Of a stretch of 64,000 nucleotides of DNA, positions 19,899 through 28,617 are shown one piece after another (position 1 is the stretch's first letter; each line of letters starts with the position of its first letter). The stretch spans positions 124,001-188,000 of the forward strand of contig CAVZNH010000071.1 of the NCBI GenBank assembly GCA_963776505.1, given 5' to 3'. Under the pieces are notes generated by a model, which made no database searches, was not told where the DNA came from, and was given only the letters and a program-made list of their open reading frames with translations. Both the position numbers and the translations under genes were made by a program. The DNA comes from JAMXLO01 sp963776505 (GTDB taxonomy: Bacteria > Pseudomonadota > Alphaproteobacteria > Acetobacterales > Acetobacteraceae).

Positions 19899-20108
19899 TC
19901 AATGGGGGCTGGAGGCTTCACCATTGCCGGGTTCTCGTCCCGTCAGTCGCGCGACGCAGCGTGCCCCAAGCCAGACCTCCATCGTGGCGTAGTCCCCGAT
20001 CATTTCCAGTGCCTCCGCCTGGGCCTCCTCGTCGGAGGCGCAATCACGGTTCTCCGCCGCCTTGATGTGGCCATCTGAGCCGAACCAGTAGAACCGGTAC
20101 AGGGCCAT
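19899..20108 (-). CDS. Small DUF6894-like protein
   Basis: This 69-residue protein begins ALYRFYWFGSDGHIKAAENR and continues CASDEEAQAEALEMI. That pattern of an N-terminal YRFYW strand, a GHI turn and an acidic helix matches the many short alphaproteobacterial proteins grouped as DUF6894. The ATG at 20108 follows GGAGGGG, and the longer frame upstream lacks support. The gene is convergent with hpnL, 9 bp away. No function is known. Confidence 0.55.
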   Translation of the reverse strand: MALYRFYWFGSDGHIKAAENRDCASDEEAQAEALEMIGDYATMEVWLGARCVARLTGREPGNGEASSPH

Positions 20109-20424
20109 CACCCCTCCATCTGATGTCAGGGAGTGCATGAACCTTCCGCCTCGCTGTCCTGACTGCCGTATCTGCCGGCGGTAACCCATTGCCACATGTA
20201 TGACATTGCGTGTCCAGATATCTTTTGATCGTCCAATTACGGCCATAATGCATCCAATTCCGGGGAAACGCATCGCCTTTCGAGAAGATTAGATCCGCAG
20301 TTATCCGCACCGATGGTTCCGCCATAACTCGATTTGCTGCGACACGTTAGCAATGAATTAATTCCATGTAAAATTATCGTTATCATGAGGTTGCCATAGA
20401 AGAGGTGCCGGAGGGCTGAGACGC
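20109..20424. other. Intergenic region, relatively AT-rich, no gene seen
   Basis: This stretch holds the start region of the DUF6894-like gene and, from about 20340 to 20400, a locally AT-rich segment (AATTAATTCCATG, AAATTATCG) that could carry promoters. No convincing -35/-10 pair, RNA gene or conserved reading frame was found. Confidence 0.4.
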
Positions 20425-20550
20425 ATGACTTCCGCTCACGTTCCGGATGAAAAGCCGTCGTTTGTCAGCGCGTGCTTCCCGTCGTTTATGCACGCCCGCA
20501 CAGTCTGGTTCGGTCGAGCCGACAGGCGGATTGGCGGAGGACGATCATGA
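20425..20550 (+). CDS. Possible 41-residue upstream ORF coupled to the GFA gene
   Basis: An ATG at 20425, preceded by GGAGGG, opens a 41-codon frame (start TSAHVPDEKPSFVSA) whose TGA at 20548-20550 overlaps the GFA start codon as ATGA. The overlap and ribosome site suggest a leader peptide or small coupled protein. It has no recognisable motif and could be chance. Confidence 0.25.
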   Translation: MTSAHVPDEKPSFVSACFPSFMHARTVWFGRADRRIGGGRS

Positions 20551-20975
20551 ACAGTTCATACAAGGGCGCATGCTTCTGCGGCGCCGTCGAAATCGAGCTA
20601 ACTGGACAGCCCAATGCCATGGGCTATTGCCACTGCCGATCGTGCCGGTCCTGGTCCGCTGGGCCGGTGAACGCCTTCACCCTTTGGTCGCCAGAGGCGG
20701 TGGAGGTGACCAAGGGCAGGGAGCACATCGCCACCTACCACAAGACGGACATGAGCCACCGTCAGTTCTGTCGGCTCTGCGGCGGCCATTTGATGACCAA
20801 CCACCCGCCGTTGCAGATGGTGGACGTCTACGCGGCGACCATTCCGGATTTGGCGTTCGCGCCGCAACTGCACGTCAACTATGCCGAGACTGTACTGCCC
20901 ATGCGCGATGGGCTACCCAAGTTAAAGGATTTCCCGGCGGAGTTTGGCGGCTCCGGTGAAGCCGTCCCGGAGTAG
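20547..20975 (+). CDS. GFA-family zinc protein (glutathione-dependent formaldehyde-activating-like)
   Basis: This 142-residue Mss4-like zinc-fold protein shows the family pattern: ACFCGAVEIELTG, then GYCHCRSCRSWSAGPVNAF, and a distal pair in HRQFCRLCGGHL. These Cys residues would bind two structural zinc ions. Members of this family are commonly annotated as S-(hydroxymethyl)glutathione synthase, but most are uncharacterised, and the short form here is not specific. The ATG at 20547 is preceded by GGAGGA. It is convergent with the LysR gene, with a shared hairpin terminator between them. Confidence 0.82.
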   Translation: MNSSYKGACFCGAVEIELTGQPNAMGYCHCRSCRSWSAGPVNAFTLWSPEAVEVTKGREHIATYHKTDMSHRQFCRLCGGHLMTNHPPLQMVDVYAATIPDLAFAPQLHVNYAETVLPMRDGLPKLKDFPAEFGGSGEAVPE

Positions 20976-21027
20976 CGGATCAGGTAAGGCCCGCTGGTGA
21001 TCCGTTGGCAGTACTGCCAGAACCAAG

Positions 21028-21058
21028 ACGCCGCCCCCTCCTCGGCAAGGGGCGGCGT
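21028..21058. terminator. Bidirectional hairpin between GFA and LysR genes
   Basis: ACGCCGCCCC and GGGGCGGCGT form a perfect 10-bp stem with an 11-nt loop, midway between the convergent stops at 20975 and 21108. A separate 14-bp perfect palindrome (TGGCAGTACTGCCA) lies at 21006-21019. Neither is followed by a strong T run. Confidence 0.55.
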
Positions 21059-21107
21059 AAGTCCCTTCTCCTTCTGCGCCCGCCAGAACAGCAAGCTCAA
21101 CAAGACC

Positions 21108-22079
21108 CTATTTGGCCATGGCGTGGAGATCGCCAACCAGGCTCGGCGCCGCCAACCCCAGCGAAAGCACGAACGCCTCGGTCGAAGCGGCTTCCTCGAC
21201 CAGCAGGTCGCGGAACATGGCGATCTTTGGCCGCTCGCCCGCCTCCGGCAGACCGAGCAGGTAGTAGGTGTAGGCGGTCGGTGCCACTAGCTCCAGCGGG
21301 CAGACCAATGCGCCACTCGCAATCTGGTCGGCGACGAGACTGGCGCGGGCCAGTGCGACACCCAGCCCGAGCACAGCCGCATTGATCAGCATGCTGGCCT
21401 CGCTGAAGTGCTGGCCGGCATGACAGTCGGCATCGTACCTGCCGTGATGGTCGAGCCAGGCTCGCCAATCGCTGTCGCTGCCGTCCCCGTCTGTCGCCGA
21501 ATCATGCAGCAACGGCAACGCCAGCAACGCATCGATGCTATCGACCGGGCCATATTGCCTGAGCAGATCAGGCGCACAGACGGGCAAGACGCGATCGCCC
21601 ATAAGCCGCGTCGCCGCGTAACCGGGATGTGGCGTGCGGCAAAAACGGATCGCGAGATCGATCCCTTCGGCCCGTAAATCGAGTAAACGCGGATCGGCGA
21701 TCACCCGCACGTCAAGATTCGGATGGCGGCAACGAATGCGCGGCAAGCGCGGGATCAGCCAATGCGAGGCCACGGAAGGCAACATCGTCACCTTTAGCGG
21801 CGCGGCATCATTGGAACGGTCGAGTTCGATGATGCTGCGGTCGATCTCGCTTATGGCGTTGCTGACTTTCCGCGCCAACGCCCGGCCCTGCGGCGTCAGT
21901 TCGAGCCGCCGCGTAAGGCGCTTGAACAGGGCAAGCCCAAGCTCTTCCTCCAATCCACGGATGCGGTGACTGACTGCGCTCTGCGTGAGACTCAGCTGGC
22001 TCGCGGCCTCAGTGAAACTGAGATGCCGCGCAGCCACAGCGAAAATCCGCAACGCGTCAAGCGATGGAGTACGGGGCAT
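21108..22079 (-). CDS. LysR-family (GcvA-type) transcriptional regulator
   Basis: This 323-residue regulator has the winged HTH at residues 5-65 (ALRIFAVAARHLSFTEAASQ, then LSLTQSAVSHRIRGLEEELG) and a periplasmic-binding-type effector domain. The PSVASHWLIPRLPRIRCRHP segment is characteristic of the GcvA/AmpR branch. It is divergent from the broken TauE-like gene, with about 285 bp between them, and LysR regulators usually act on the divergent neighbour. The effector is unknown. Confidence 0.88.
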   Translation of the reverse strand: MPRTPSLDALRIFAVAARHLSFTEAASQLSLTQSAVSHRIRGLEEELGLALFKRLTRRLELTPQGRALARKVSNAISEIDRSIIELDRSNDAAPLKVTMLPSVASHWLIPRLPRIRCRHPNLDVRVIADPRLLDLRAEGIDLAIRFCRTPHPGYAATRLMGDRVLPVCAPDLLRQYGPVDSIDALLALPLLHDSATDGDGSDSDWRAWLDHHGRYDADCHAGQHFSEASMLINAAVLGLGVALARASLVADQIASGALVCPLELVAPTAYTYYLLGLPEAGERPKIAMFRDLLVEEAASTEAFVLSLGLAAPSLVGDLHAMAK

Positions 22080-22128
22080 GTGCTGATTGTGGAGATGTGG
22101 GGGCCGAATATGACGCGGGGGTCGATCC

Positions 22129-22187
22129 GATCAATGCATGAATTCTGCTCGCGTGCAATATGAGAATTGATCCTTTGTCATCCTGAC
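22129..22187 (+). repeat. Dispersed 59-nt repeat, copy A
   Basis: This segment aligns without gaps to 26716-26774 with 44 of 59 identities by eye. The conserved cores are GATCAAT, CATGAATT, AATATGAGAA and ATCCTTTGTCATCC. It lies in the intergenic region between the LysR gene and the TauE-like gene. Confidence 0.5.
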
Positions 22188-22365
22188 AATTCCAGCCTAC
22201 TCGCGCCGCCTTCAGCCGGTATTCTTACTGCTTCCTACCGGTTACTGGGAGCGATACCGCCCTCGGTTCAGCGCCTCACTTACCTCCTCCAAATCCAATT
22301 GCCTGTGATCCAAATCACAGCAGCCGCTCGGTCTTCGGGCTCTCTAGAAAAAAACAGGGAAGTGA

Positions 22366-23285
22366 ATGTTCAGGAATCTCAAACCCGATCGAGGCCTGTG
22401 CCTCGGCGTTCCGTCCGCGAATTCGCCGAGCGGTGTCGGATTTTCCGCCACCGCGCGTCGCATACCGCACCGTGCCATGCTTGCGGCGATCGCAATGACG
22501 CTCCTCAGTGCCGCGATCGTGATTTCCTATGCCGTGCTGCTGCCGCGGGACAACCTGTCGTCATCCGCACCGGCACTCGGCGCTGTTCTGCTGGCCTCCA
22601 CGCTTTCGAGCATCGCCGGGTTCGCCTTCTCGGCGATCTGCGGTGTGATGCTGCTGCATATGATGAGCGACCCACTGCAGGTCGTCGAAACCATGATGGT
22701 GTGCAGTATCGCCATCCAGTCGCTCAGCGTTACCGCGTTGTGGCGCGATATAGAATGGCGCGAGCTTCTGACCTTTCTGGCCGGCGGCACCATAGGGCTG
22801 CCACTCGGCGTCTGGCTGCTGCTGAACCTCGGGCACGCCGGATTTCAGAGAAGCGGTTGGCACGCTTCTGACTGCATATGCGGCCTACGCGTTGCTCAAA
22901 CGACCTGTCACGATCAAGTCCGGCAGCAACCTGATGGACGCATCCGTCGGGTTTCTCGGCGGAATAACCGGTGGATTGGCTGGCTTTCCCGGCGCCACGG
23001 TGACGATCTGGTGTGGCATGCGAGGCTGGGACAAGCGGCGCCAGCGCGGAGTCTACCAACCGTTCATCCTGGTCATGCAGGTACCTGGCGCTTTTGCTGA
23101 TCCAGATCACGCGCCCTGCCATTACACGGAGCATCGGTCCGAGCCTCGTTCCACTCGAGTTTGTTCCTGTGGCCCTGCTCGGCACCTGGTTCGGCCTCGC
23201 GATCTTCAGGCGCCTGTCAGACCGAACCTTTACGTTGACCGTAAATCTTCTGCTGCTTGCCTCCGGCATCGGCCTGCTGGTTTGA
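22366..23285 (+). pseudogene. TauE/SafE-like membrane permease, broken by two frameshifts
   Basis: Three consecutive frames give one TauE/SafE (sulfite/sulfonate exporter family) protein of about 305 residues. Frame one holds LAAIAMTLLSAAIVISYAVL and the helices to LLLNLGHAGFQ. Frame two, from about 22855, holds AVGTLLTAYAAYALLKRP and the family glycine motif GFLGGITGGLAGFPGATVTI. Frame three, from about 23080, holds YLALLLIQITRPAITR to the C-terminus FTLTVNLLLLASGIGLLV. Two one-base indels restore it. It is divergent from a LysR regulator. The substrate is not inferable. Confidence 0.78.
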
Positions 23286-23310
23286 ACACCGTGGCGATGA
23301 GACCCGACCG

Positions 23311-24846
23311 CTAAAGTGGCAGCCCTACGGTGTGCAATGCATCCAAAACACGGTCGCAGAAGCTATGCGGCAAAGGCGGCAGGTGTCGCTGGACGTCCGA
23401 GACAGTGAGGTCCGGGTATTGCTCCCGCAGCGCGGCAAGGCTTCGGCGGGCGTCGGATCCGGCTCCCCCAAGCGCATAGGCGGGACAGAGCGTACGATGC
23501 ACCCAGATCGCGGACGGATGCTCGATGAGTGCGCGCTCCTGCCAACGGGCAGCGTCAAGATAGCGTCCAGCCAGGAAATGCGCGCAGCCAATTCCGACCA
23601 TGTTGTTGAACGCAAGCAAATCGTGCGGAGCCAGATCGAGTGCAATCATGAAGCGCTCGATGGCCGATTGGGCGTCTCCTTGGTACACGTCGATCCAGCC
23701 GCTGCGGCTCCAGGCCCATGCGCAACCGGCGTCAACGGAAAGGGCCTTGCGAATGACCAGATTCGCCGTATCGAGGTCGTGAAGCAGAGTCAGGGCGTTC
23801 CCCAGCACGGCAAGAACCGTCGCATCCCCGCCAAGAGCTCGCGCCTTCCGCACCAGATCCGCGCTTCGGGCACGTTCTACGAACGGAGTTGCCGTAAAAT
23901 GGTAGACGACACGCTGTACGTGCGCCCATGCCGCCAGTGCAATCGCAAGCGCGTGGTCAGGGTTCCGGTCGGTCGCACGGTCCAACAAGTCAAGTGCGCG
24001 CGCATTCCCGTCGGCGTCGAGCGACAGCACCCCGGGAATGGCCCTGAGCGTCAGGTCGTGCGGAGTGACATCGGCCTCCGGCTTTCGCCGGGCCCGACCA
24101 ATCTCCGCAAGCCGCAGGTACGATTGCAGGGCCCCGACGATTCTCGTGGCAAAATGCGCATCGCCGCCATCGTAATCCTCAAACACGCCGCTGCAGCGAT
24201 GTGCCCAGAGGTGATAGCCGGACTCACACTCGATCAGTCGCAAGGTCAGATAAGTCTGCTGGCCGGATCCCCGGATGGTGCCGGTCAGATGGTAGGTCGC
24301 TGATCGCTGAGTTGTCACCGCAACACCGGATCGCGTGAGCGCGGTGGCGATCTCGTCAGCCAGGCTGCGGGCGATCTCACTGTTCTCCGAACCCGCCTCG
24401 ATCGGGCAGACGGCAACCGTTGCCCGATCGTGACCAGCGGTAATCATCGCAGGCATCGATGCGAGGGCACCGACGAACTTCGCCTGGCGGCTCAGTGTCT
24501 GAGACGGGGTCTCGCCATAACGGCGGCGATACTCGATGGAAAACCGCCCGCAGTGCGGCAGGCCGCTGCGCAGCGCAATGTCCGTCACCTTCGCGCCTGG
24601 CAAGCCCTGAAGGAGCTCACGTCGCGCGCGCTCGAACCGGACGTCGCGAAGTGCCGCACGGGGTGTCTGGCCAAGACAGGAACGGAACTGCCGCTGCAGC
24701 GTCCTGCCCGACACGCCAGCGACAGCCGCCAGCTCGATCACGTGCCAATCACGTTCAACATTCACACGCATCGCATCAAGCGCGCGGCGGAGGCCGCGCG
24801 GCAGCGACGGTGGCATCGAGGATATCTGGGGTCCGACAAGCATCAT
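23311..24846 (-). CDS. AraC-type regulator with C-terminal TPR-like domain
   Basis: This 511-residue protein has an unusual domain order: the AraC DNA-binding domain is N-terminal (residues 20-120; ERDWHVIELAAVAGVSGRTL, then RFERARRELLQG and HCGRFSIEYRRRYGETPSQT). A middle segment (VAVCPIEAGSENSEIARSLA, LTGTIRGSGQQTYLTLRLIE) resembles the TolB/adenylate-cyclase-associated fold seen upstream of TPRs. Residues 270-500 are helical TPR-like repeats (NARALDLLDRATDRNPDHAL, SAIERFMIALDLAPHD). It is divergent from the MddA-like gene, 145 bp away, and probably regulates it. The sensed signal is unknown. Confidence 0.8.
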   Translation of the reverse strand: MMLVGPQISSMPPSLPRGLRRALDAMRVNVERDWHVIELAAVAGVSGRTLQRQFRSCLGQTPRAALRDVRFERARRELLQGLPGAKVTDIALRSGLPHCGRFSIEYRRRYGETPSQTLSRQAKFVGALASMPAMITAGHDRATVAVCPIEAGSENSEIARSLADEIATALTRSGVAVTTQRSATYHLTGTIRGSGQQTYLTLRLIECESGYHLWAHRCSGVFEDYDGGDAHFATRIVGALQSYLRLAEIGRARRKPEADVTPHDLTLRAIPGVLSLDADGNARALDLLDRATDRNPDHALAIALAAWAHVQRVVYHFTATPFVERARSADLVRKARALGGDATVLAVLGNALTLLHDLDTANLVIRKALSVDAGCAWAWSRSGWIDVYQGDAQSAIERFMIALDLAPHDLLAFNNMVGIGCAHFLAGRYLDAARWQERALIEHPSAIWVHRTLCPAYALGGAGSDARRSLAALREQYPDLTVSDVQRHLPPLPHSFCDRVLDALHTVGLPL

Positions 24847-24991
24847 GGGAACTCCGACGATACGTACGTTGGATTTGGACTGCCATGAAGAATTTCACAT
24901 CGGGGACAACCGTGTCGCGATTCGGATAGAGACACGACAAAGTCCTGTCTAGGTACTTCTGCTCATATCTAACCAGATACAGGAGCCAGCA

Positions 24992-25744
24992 ATGGCACGT
25001 CTTCTTGCAGTATTATATGGCCTGTGCGCCTACGCCCTATGCCTAGTCGCCTTGCTGTACGCAATAGGGTTCGTCGGCAATCTGATTGTGCCGAAGTCAA
25101 TCGACTCCGGCACGGTTGGCCCGCTGCTCCAAAGCATGCTTGTCAACGTGTCACTGCTCGGGCTGTTCGCCGCTCAGCACAGCGTCATGGCGCGGCCAGG
25201 GTTCAAGCGCTGGTGGACACGCTTGGTACCTACGCCCATCGAACGTAGCACCTATGTGCTATTGGCAAGTCTCGTGTTGCTGGCTCTGTACTGGCTATGG
25301 CAGCCGATTCCTTCACCGGTCTGGACCGTGCGTAGCCAGGTCGCCGTGGCGACCATCAATGCGGTCTTCTGGTTCGGCTGGGCGTTGTTGATCGTCAGCA
25401 CCTTCCTGATAAGCCATTTCGAGCTGTTCGGGCTGAGCCAGGTCTTTGCGCGTCTGCTCGGCAGAGAACTGCCGCCGCCCAGATTCCACACACCTCTGCT
25501 ATACAGGCGTGTCCGGCATCCAATCTATCTGAGCTTCCTGCTCGCTTTCTGGGCGACCCCCTTGATGACAGCCGGTCATCTGCTTTTCTCGCTGGCGACC
25601 ACTGGCTATATTCTGATCGCGATTCAGCTTGAAGAGCGCGATCTCATCCAGATGTTCGGCGAGCAGTACCGCCGCTACCGACAGCAGGTCGCCATGCTGC
25701 TTCCGCTGCCCGGTCGCGGATTCGTCGATCGGACAGACGCCTGA
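24992..25744 (+). CDS. mddA: MddA-like methanethiol S-methyltransferase (NnrU/ICMT-fold)
   Basis: This 250-residue integral membrane protein has about five to six hydrophobic segments. The core AAQHSVMARPGFKRWW, then SHFELFGLSQVF and the C-terminal YRRVRHPIYLSFLLAFWATP match the family that includes MddA, which methylates methanethiol with S-adenosylmethionine to dimethyl sulfide. The RHPIY and EERDL stretches fit the SAM-binding region of the isoprenylcysteine methyltransferase-like fold. The ATG at 24992 follows AGGAG. The family also contains uncharacterised NnrU-like members, so the substrate is an inference. The divergent AraC-TPR gene is the likely regulator. Confidence 0.72.
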   Translation: MARLLAVLYGLCAYALCLVALLYAIGFVGNLIVPKSIDSGTVGPLLQSMLVNVSLLGLFAAQHSVMARPGFKRWWTRLVPTPIERSTYVLLASLVLLALYWLWQPIPSPVWTVRSQVAVATINAVFWFGWALLIVSTFLISHFELFGLSQVFARLLGRELPPPRFHTPLLYRRVRHPIYLSFLLAFWATPLMTAGHLLFSLATTGYILIAIQLEERDLIQMFGEQYRRYRQQVAMLLPLPGRGFVDRTDA

Positions 25745-25875
25745 TTCTTCTCGCGGGAGCGCAGCCCTTGGTGATCGGGCTGCGGGACCCGGTGACTGCG
25801 GCGCCGGTTGCGCACGCTTCCGACACATCCAGCACCCCGCGCCGCCCAACGGCGCCAGTCAGAAAGTTCGACAAC

Positions 25876-26745
25876 ATGATCGAGTGTGAGCACGGATTGA
25901 TTGACTATGATGAGTGCGGCTCCGGCCCAGCAGTCGTGCTTGTGCCCGGCTCATGCAGCACCGGCGCTGCATGGCGCTCCGTCATCTCGCAGTGGGGCAA
26001 TGACTTCCGTTCCATAACCACTAGCCTGCTCGGATATGGCGGGACAGCCGAGCGCCGGACTGTGCTGGACGCCGATATTTCCCACGAAGCAGAGAGCCTC
26101 GAGGCGGTGATACGTCGCGCGGCCTGCCCAGTGCATCTTGTTGGCCATTCATTTGGTAGCCTGGTGGCGCTTGCTGTCGCGCTTCGGAAGCAGGCGCCAC
26201 TGCTGAGCCTGGTGATCATTGAGGCGCCTGCCGCAGGACTGCTGCGATACTGGGGAGAGCATCAGCACTATCGCGCATTTCGGGTAATGACGGACGCATA
26301 TTGTCGCGCGTTTCACTCTGGCCAGAGGGCGGCTATCGCGTCCATGGTCGACTTCTACGGCGGCACGGGCACCTTCAGCTCCTGGCCACAGCGGGTTCGC
26401 GACTACGCCGTCGAGATGACCGCGGTCAACATGCTCGATTGGGCCGCAGCCTACGGTTTCCAGCCCACCCCAGCTTCTTTGGCTGGCATCGACACCCCTA
26501 CTCTCGTCGTGCGAGGGGCCGATAGTCACCCTGCTGTCAAGCGCGCGAATGAGGTGCTAGCACTGAGCATGCCAAACGCCACGCTCGTGACGATGGCTGA
26601 AGCCTCGCATTTCATGCTTGCGACCCATCCACGAGAAGTGGGACGGCTCGTGGCCGAACATGTGCGTGGCGTGGAGTGCATGGGGAATGCGGGCAGTGCA
26701 GAGCGCAGCCGCGTCGATCAATCCATGAATTTCTTTCACCGATAA
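25876..26745 (+). CDS. Alpha/beta hydrolase
   Basis: This 289-residue hydrolase has the oxyanion region in VVLVPGSCSTGAAWRSV, the nucleophile elbow in VHLVGHSFGSLVALAVA, the acid in TLVVRGADSHPAV and the His in MAEASHFMLATHP. No lid or signal peptide identifies a specific substrate. The ATG at 25876 is where similarity begins; a TTG at 25768 would add 36 residues of low-complexity sequence. It lies 131 bp downstream of the mddA-like gene in the same direction, so the two may be co-transcribed. Confidence 0.85.
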   Translation: MIECEHGLIDYDECGSGPAVVLVPGSCSTGAAWRSVISQWGNDFRSITTSLLGYGGTAERRTVLDADISHEAESLEAVIRRAACPVHLVGHSFGSLVALAVALRKQAPLLSLVIIEAPAAGLLRYWGEHQHYRAFRVMTDAYCRAFHSGQRAAIASMVDFYGGTGTFSSWPQRVRDYAVEMTAVNMLDWAAAYGFQPTPASLAGIDTPTLVVRGADSHPAVKRANEVLALSMPNATLVTMAEASHFMLATHPREVGRLVAEHVRGVECMGNAGSAERSRVDQSMNFFHR

Positions 26746-26774
26746 TATGAGAAGCAATCCTTTGTCATCCCGGC
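26716..26774 (+). repeat. Dispersed 59-nt repeat, copy B
   Basis: This is the partner of 22129-22187. It covers the last ten codons of the hydrolase gene and the start of the following intergenic region. Conserved blocks are GATCAAT, CATGAATT, AATATGAGAA and ATCCTTTGTCATCC. Confidence 0.5.
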
Positions 26775-26847
26775 GACCTCACCCAAGTTCCCGGCTCGGC
26801 GAGCCTCCAGTTCGCGGATCGACGTTGCAACCACACGGGAATAACAC

Positions 26848-27468
26848 ATGTACATGTTCAGTCTTGATTCCTTTCGGATCACCGACACTCGCTCGCTGCA
26901 CAAGGACACCGACTATGCCTCGCTCAGCTTGGCCGTCGGATCAGCGCCAGCGCTCACCAAGACCAAGGCGATGGGCGACCTGAATAACGGTACGTTCAAA
27001 GTTGGGCTTACCTTCGACAATGTCGCCGTAAGCCCCAACGTGCCTGTCGTACTCACCTACGCTATCGTCAATAACGGCCACGGTTCGCAGGCTCAGGTCG
27101 AGAAGTCGCTGGAGCAAGCTGGAACGCAGCTCGCGCAGAAGGCGGCGAGCGCCGCGGCGCAGGCGATCGGCGCTGAGATCGGCAGCGTACTCGGCGCATC
27201 CATCGGCACCGCCGCGGTGCCTGTCATCGGAACTGCTCTCGGCGCGCTGTCCGGTTGGCTGGTCGGCGAGATCGGTGGCTTCCTTTTTGCCAACTGCGAT
27301 GGTCCCGTCGCTGCCGGCGTCCACGTGTTCACCGGCGCAGAGCTCGCGGCGCAGACGGCTAGCGGGAAAATAATATCGGCAACGGACCACAATCCTGGAA
27401 CTGACTCGCCGCACGGCTGCGGCAGCAATTCGAACTATTTTGTGACCTGGTCGATCAAGTCTGTCTGA
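26848..27468 (+). CDS. Hypothetical protein with glycine-zipper hydrophobic segment
   Basis: This 206-residue protein of unrecognised family has three parts. The N-terminal half looks like a beta-rich domain (FSLDSFRITDTRSLHKDTDY, GTFKVGLTFDNVAVSPNVPV). A central Ala-rich helix (QLAQKAASAAAQAIGAEIGS) leads into a long glycine-spaced hydrophobic stretch (GASIGTAAVPVIGTALGALS, then GWLVGEIGGFLFANC). The C-terminus holds HGCGSNSNYFVTW. Glycine-zipper segments of this kind occur in membrane-inserting or pore-forming proteins, but that is only an analogy. There is no N-terminal signal peptide. The gene stands alone between the hydrolase and the amino-acid importer. Confidence 0.6.
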   Translation: MYMFSLDSFRITDTRSLHKDTDYASLSLAVGSAPALTKTKAMGDLNNGTFKVGLTFDNVAVSPNVPVVLTYAIVNNGHGSQAQVEKSLEQAGTQLAQKAASAAAQAIGAEIGSVLGASIGTAAVPVIGTALGALSGWLVGEIGGFLFANCDGPVAAGVHVFTGAELAAQTASGKIISATDHNPGTDSPHGCGSNSNYFVTWSIKSV

Positions 27469-27488
27469 CAACAGTGCAACCGTGGGGG

Positions 27489-27530
27489 TGGACCGCGGAC
27501 GGCAGCGCCGGCTGCCCCGCCGTCGGTCCA
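27489..27530 (+). terminator. Long hairpin between the hypothetical gene and the amino-acid importer
   Basis: TGGACC pairs with GGTCCA and GACGGC with GCCGTC around a smaller internal stem, starting 21 nt after the stop at 27468. It could terminate the upstream transcript or act as a REP-like stabiliser. A related hairpin overlaps the aapQ start at 28618-28647. Confidence 0.5.
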
Positions 27531-27568
27531 TCGCCTTGTGCAGACAACCGCCAAACAAGGAATAGAAT

Positions 27569-28609
27569 ATGATGAGTCTCTGTGCACGTTCGTGCACGAC
27601 GGCGTTGCTTGCCTGTGTGATGGGCGGCGTTGTTGTTTCCCCAACCCACGCCGACGGCTCCAGTTCGACGACACTCAATGCAGTGCGCGGCCGTGGCGAA
27701 CTTCTCTGCGGCATCGCCGGTACAGTTGCCGGCTTTTCGCTGCCCGACAGCCAGGGCGTCATGCGTGGCATCGACGCAGACTCCTGTCGTGCCGTCGCCA
27801 CCGCCGTGTTCGCCGATGTCAACAAGGTGAAGTTTGTTACGACCACCACGCAGAACCGCTTCACCGCGCTGCAATCCGGTGGCGTGGACATCTTATCGCG
27901 CAGCACAACCTGGACACTGGCGCGCGAGGCCAACCTCGGCCTCCAGTTCGCCTGGGTGAATTACTACGACGGTACCGGTTTCATGGTCAGGAAGTCGTCC
28001 GGCGTGAAGACCGCCAAGGAGCTCGACGGCGCCACGGTCTGCGTTGCCCCTGGGTCAACCACGGAACTGGCGGACGCCGACTACTTCCGCCTCAACAGCA
28101 TGAAGTTCACGCCGATCCTGATCCAGGACCTGACAGAGTTGCGCGACGCCTTCATGTCCGGCCGATGTGACGCCTACTCCACCGACGCCTCGGCACTGGC
28201 GACGTTCCGCTACAGCCAGGGCGACAGAGCGGACGAGTTCGTGTTGCTGCCAGACATCATCAGCAAAGAACCGCTCGGCGAAATGGTCCGCAAGGGCGAT
28301 GACACGTGGCTCGACATCGTGCGCTGGACCTTCATCGCCATGGTGACGGCAGAGGAGAAGGGCATCACCAGCAAGAACATCGATAGCCTCATGGACAGCA
28401 AGGATCCAGACATTCGCCGCCTGCTCGGCCTCGAGGGTGACATGGGCCGGGCCCTCGGGCTGGACAACAAGTGGGCTTACAACGTGGTGAAGCAGGTCGG
28501 CAATTTCGGCGAGATGTGGGATCGCAACATCACGCCGATGGGCGTGCCGCGCAGCATCAACAACATCTGGACCAAGGGCGGCCTACAATACGCACCACCG
28601 ATCCGCTGA
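27569..28609 (+). CDS. aapJ: General L-amino-acid ABC transporter binding protein (AapJ/BztA type)
   Basis: This 346-residue periplasmic binding protein has a signal peptide ending near VVVSPTHA. The segments LNAVRGRGELLCGIAGTVAG, then FSLPDSQGVMRGIDADSCRA and RSTTWTLAREANLGLQF are hallmarks of the AapJ/BztA branch, which binds a broad range of polar L-amino acids. The length is typical. It is first in an operon with two matching permeases. Hairpins on both sides may raise its mRNA level over that of the permeases. Confidence 0.9.
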   Translation: MMSLCARSCTTALLACVMGGVVVSPTHADGSSSTTLNAVRGRGELLCGIAGTVAGFSLPDSQGVMRGIDADSCRAVATAVFADVNKVKFVTTTTQNRFTALQSGGVDILSRSTTWTLAREANLGLQFAWVNYYDGTGFMVRKSSGVKTAKELDGATVCVAPGSTTELADADYFRLNSMKFTPILIQDLTELRDAFMSGRCDAYSTDASALATFRYSQGDRADEFVLLPDIISKEPLGEMVRKGDDTWLDIVRWTFIAMVTAEEKGITSKNIDSLMDSKDPDIRRLLGLEGDMGRALGLDNKWAYNVVKQVGNFGEMWDRNITPMGVPRSINNIWTKGGLQYAPPIR

Positions 28610-28617
28610 CATGCGCG

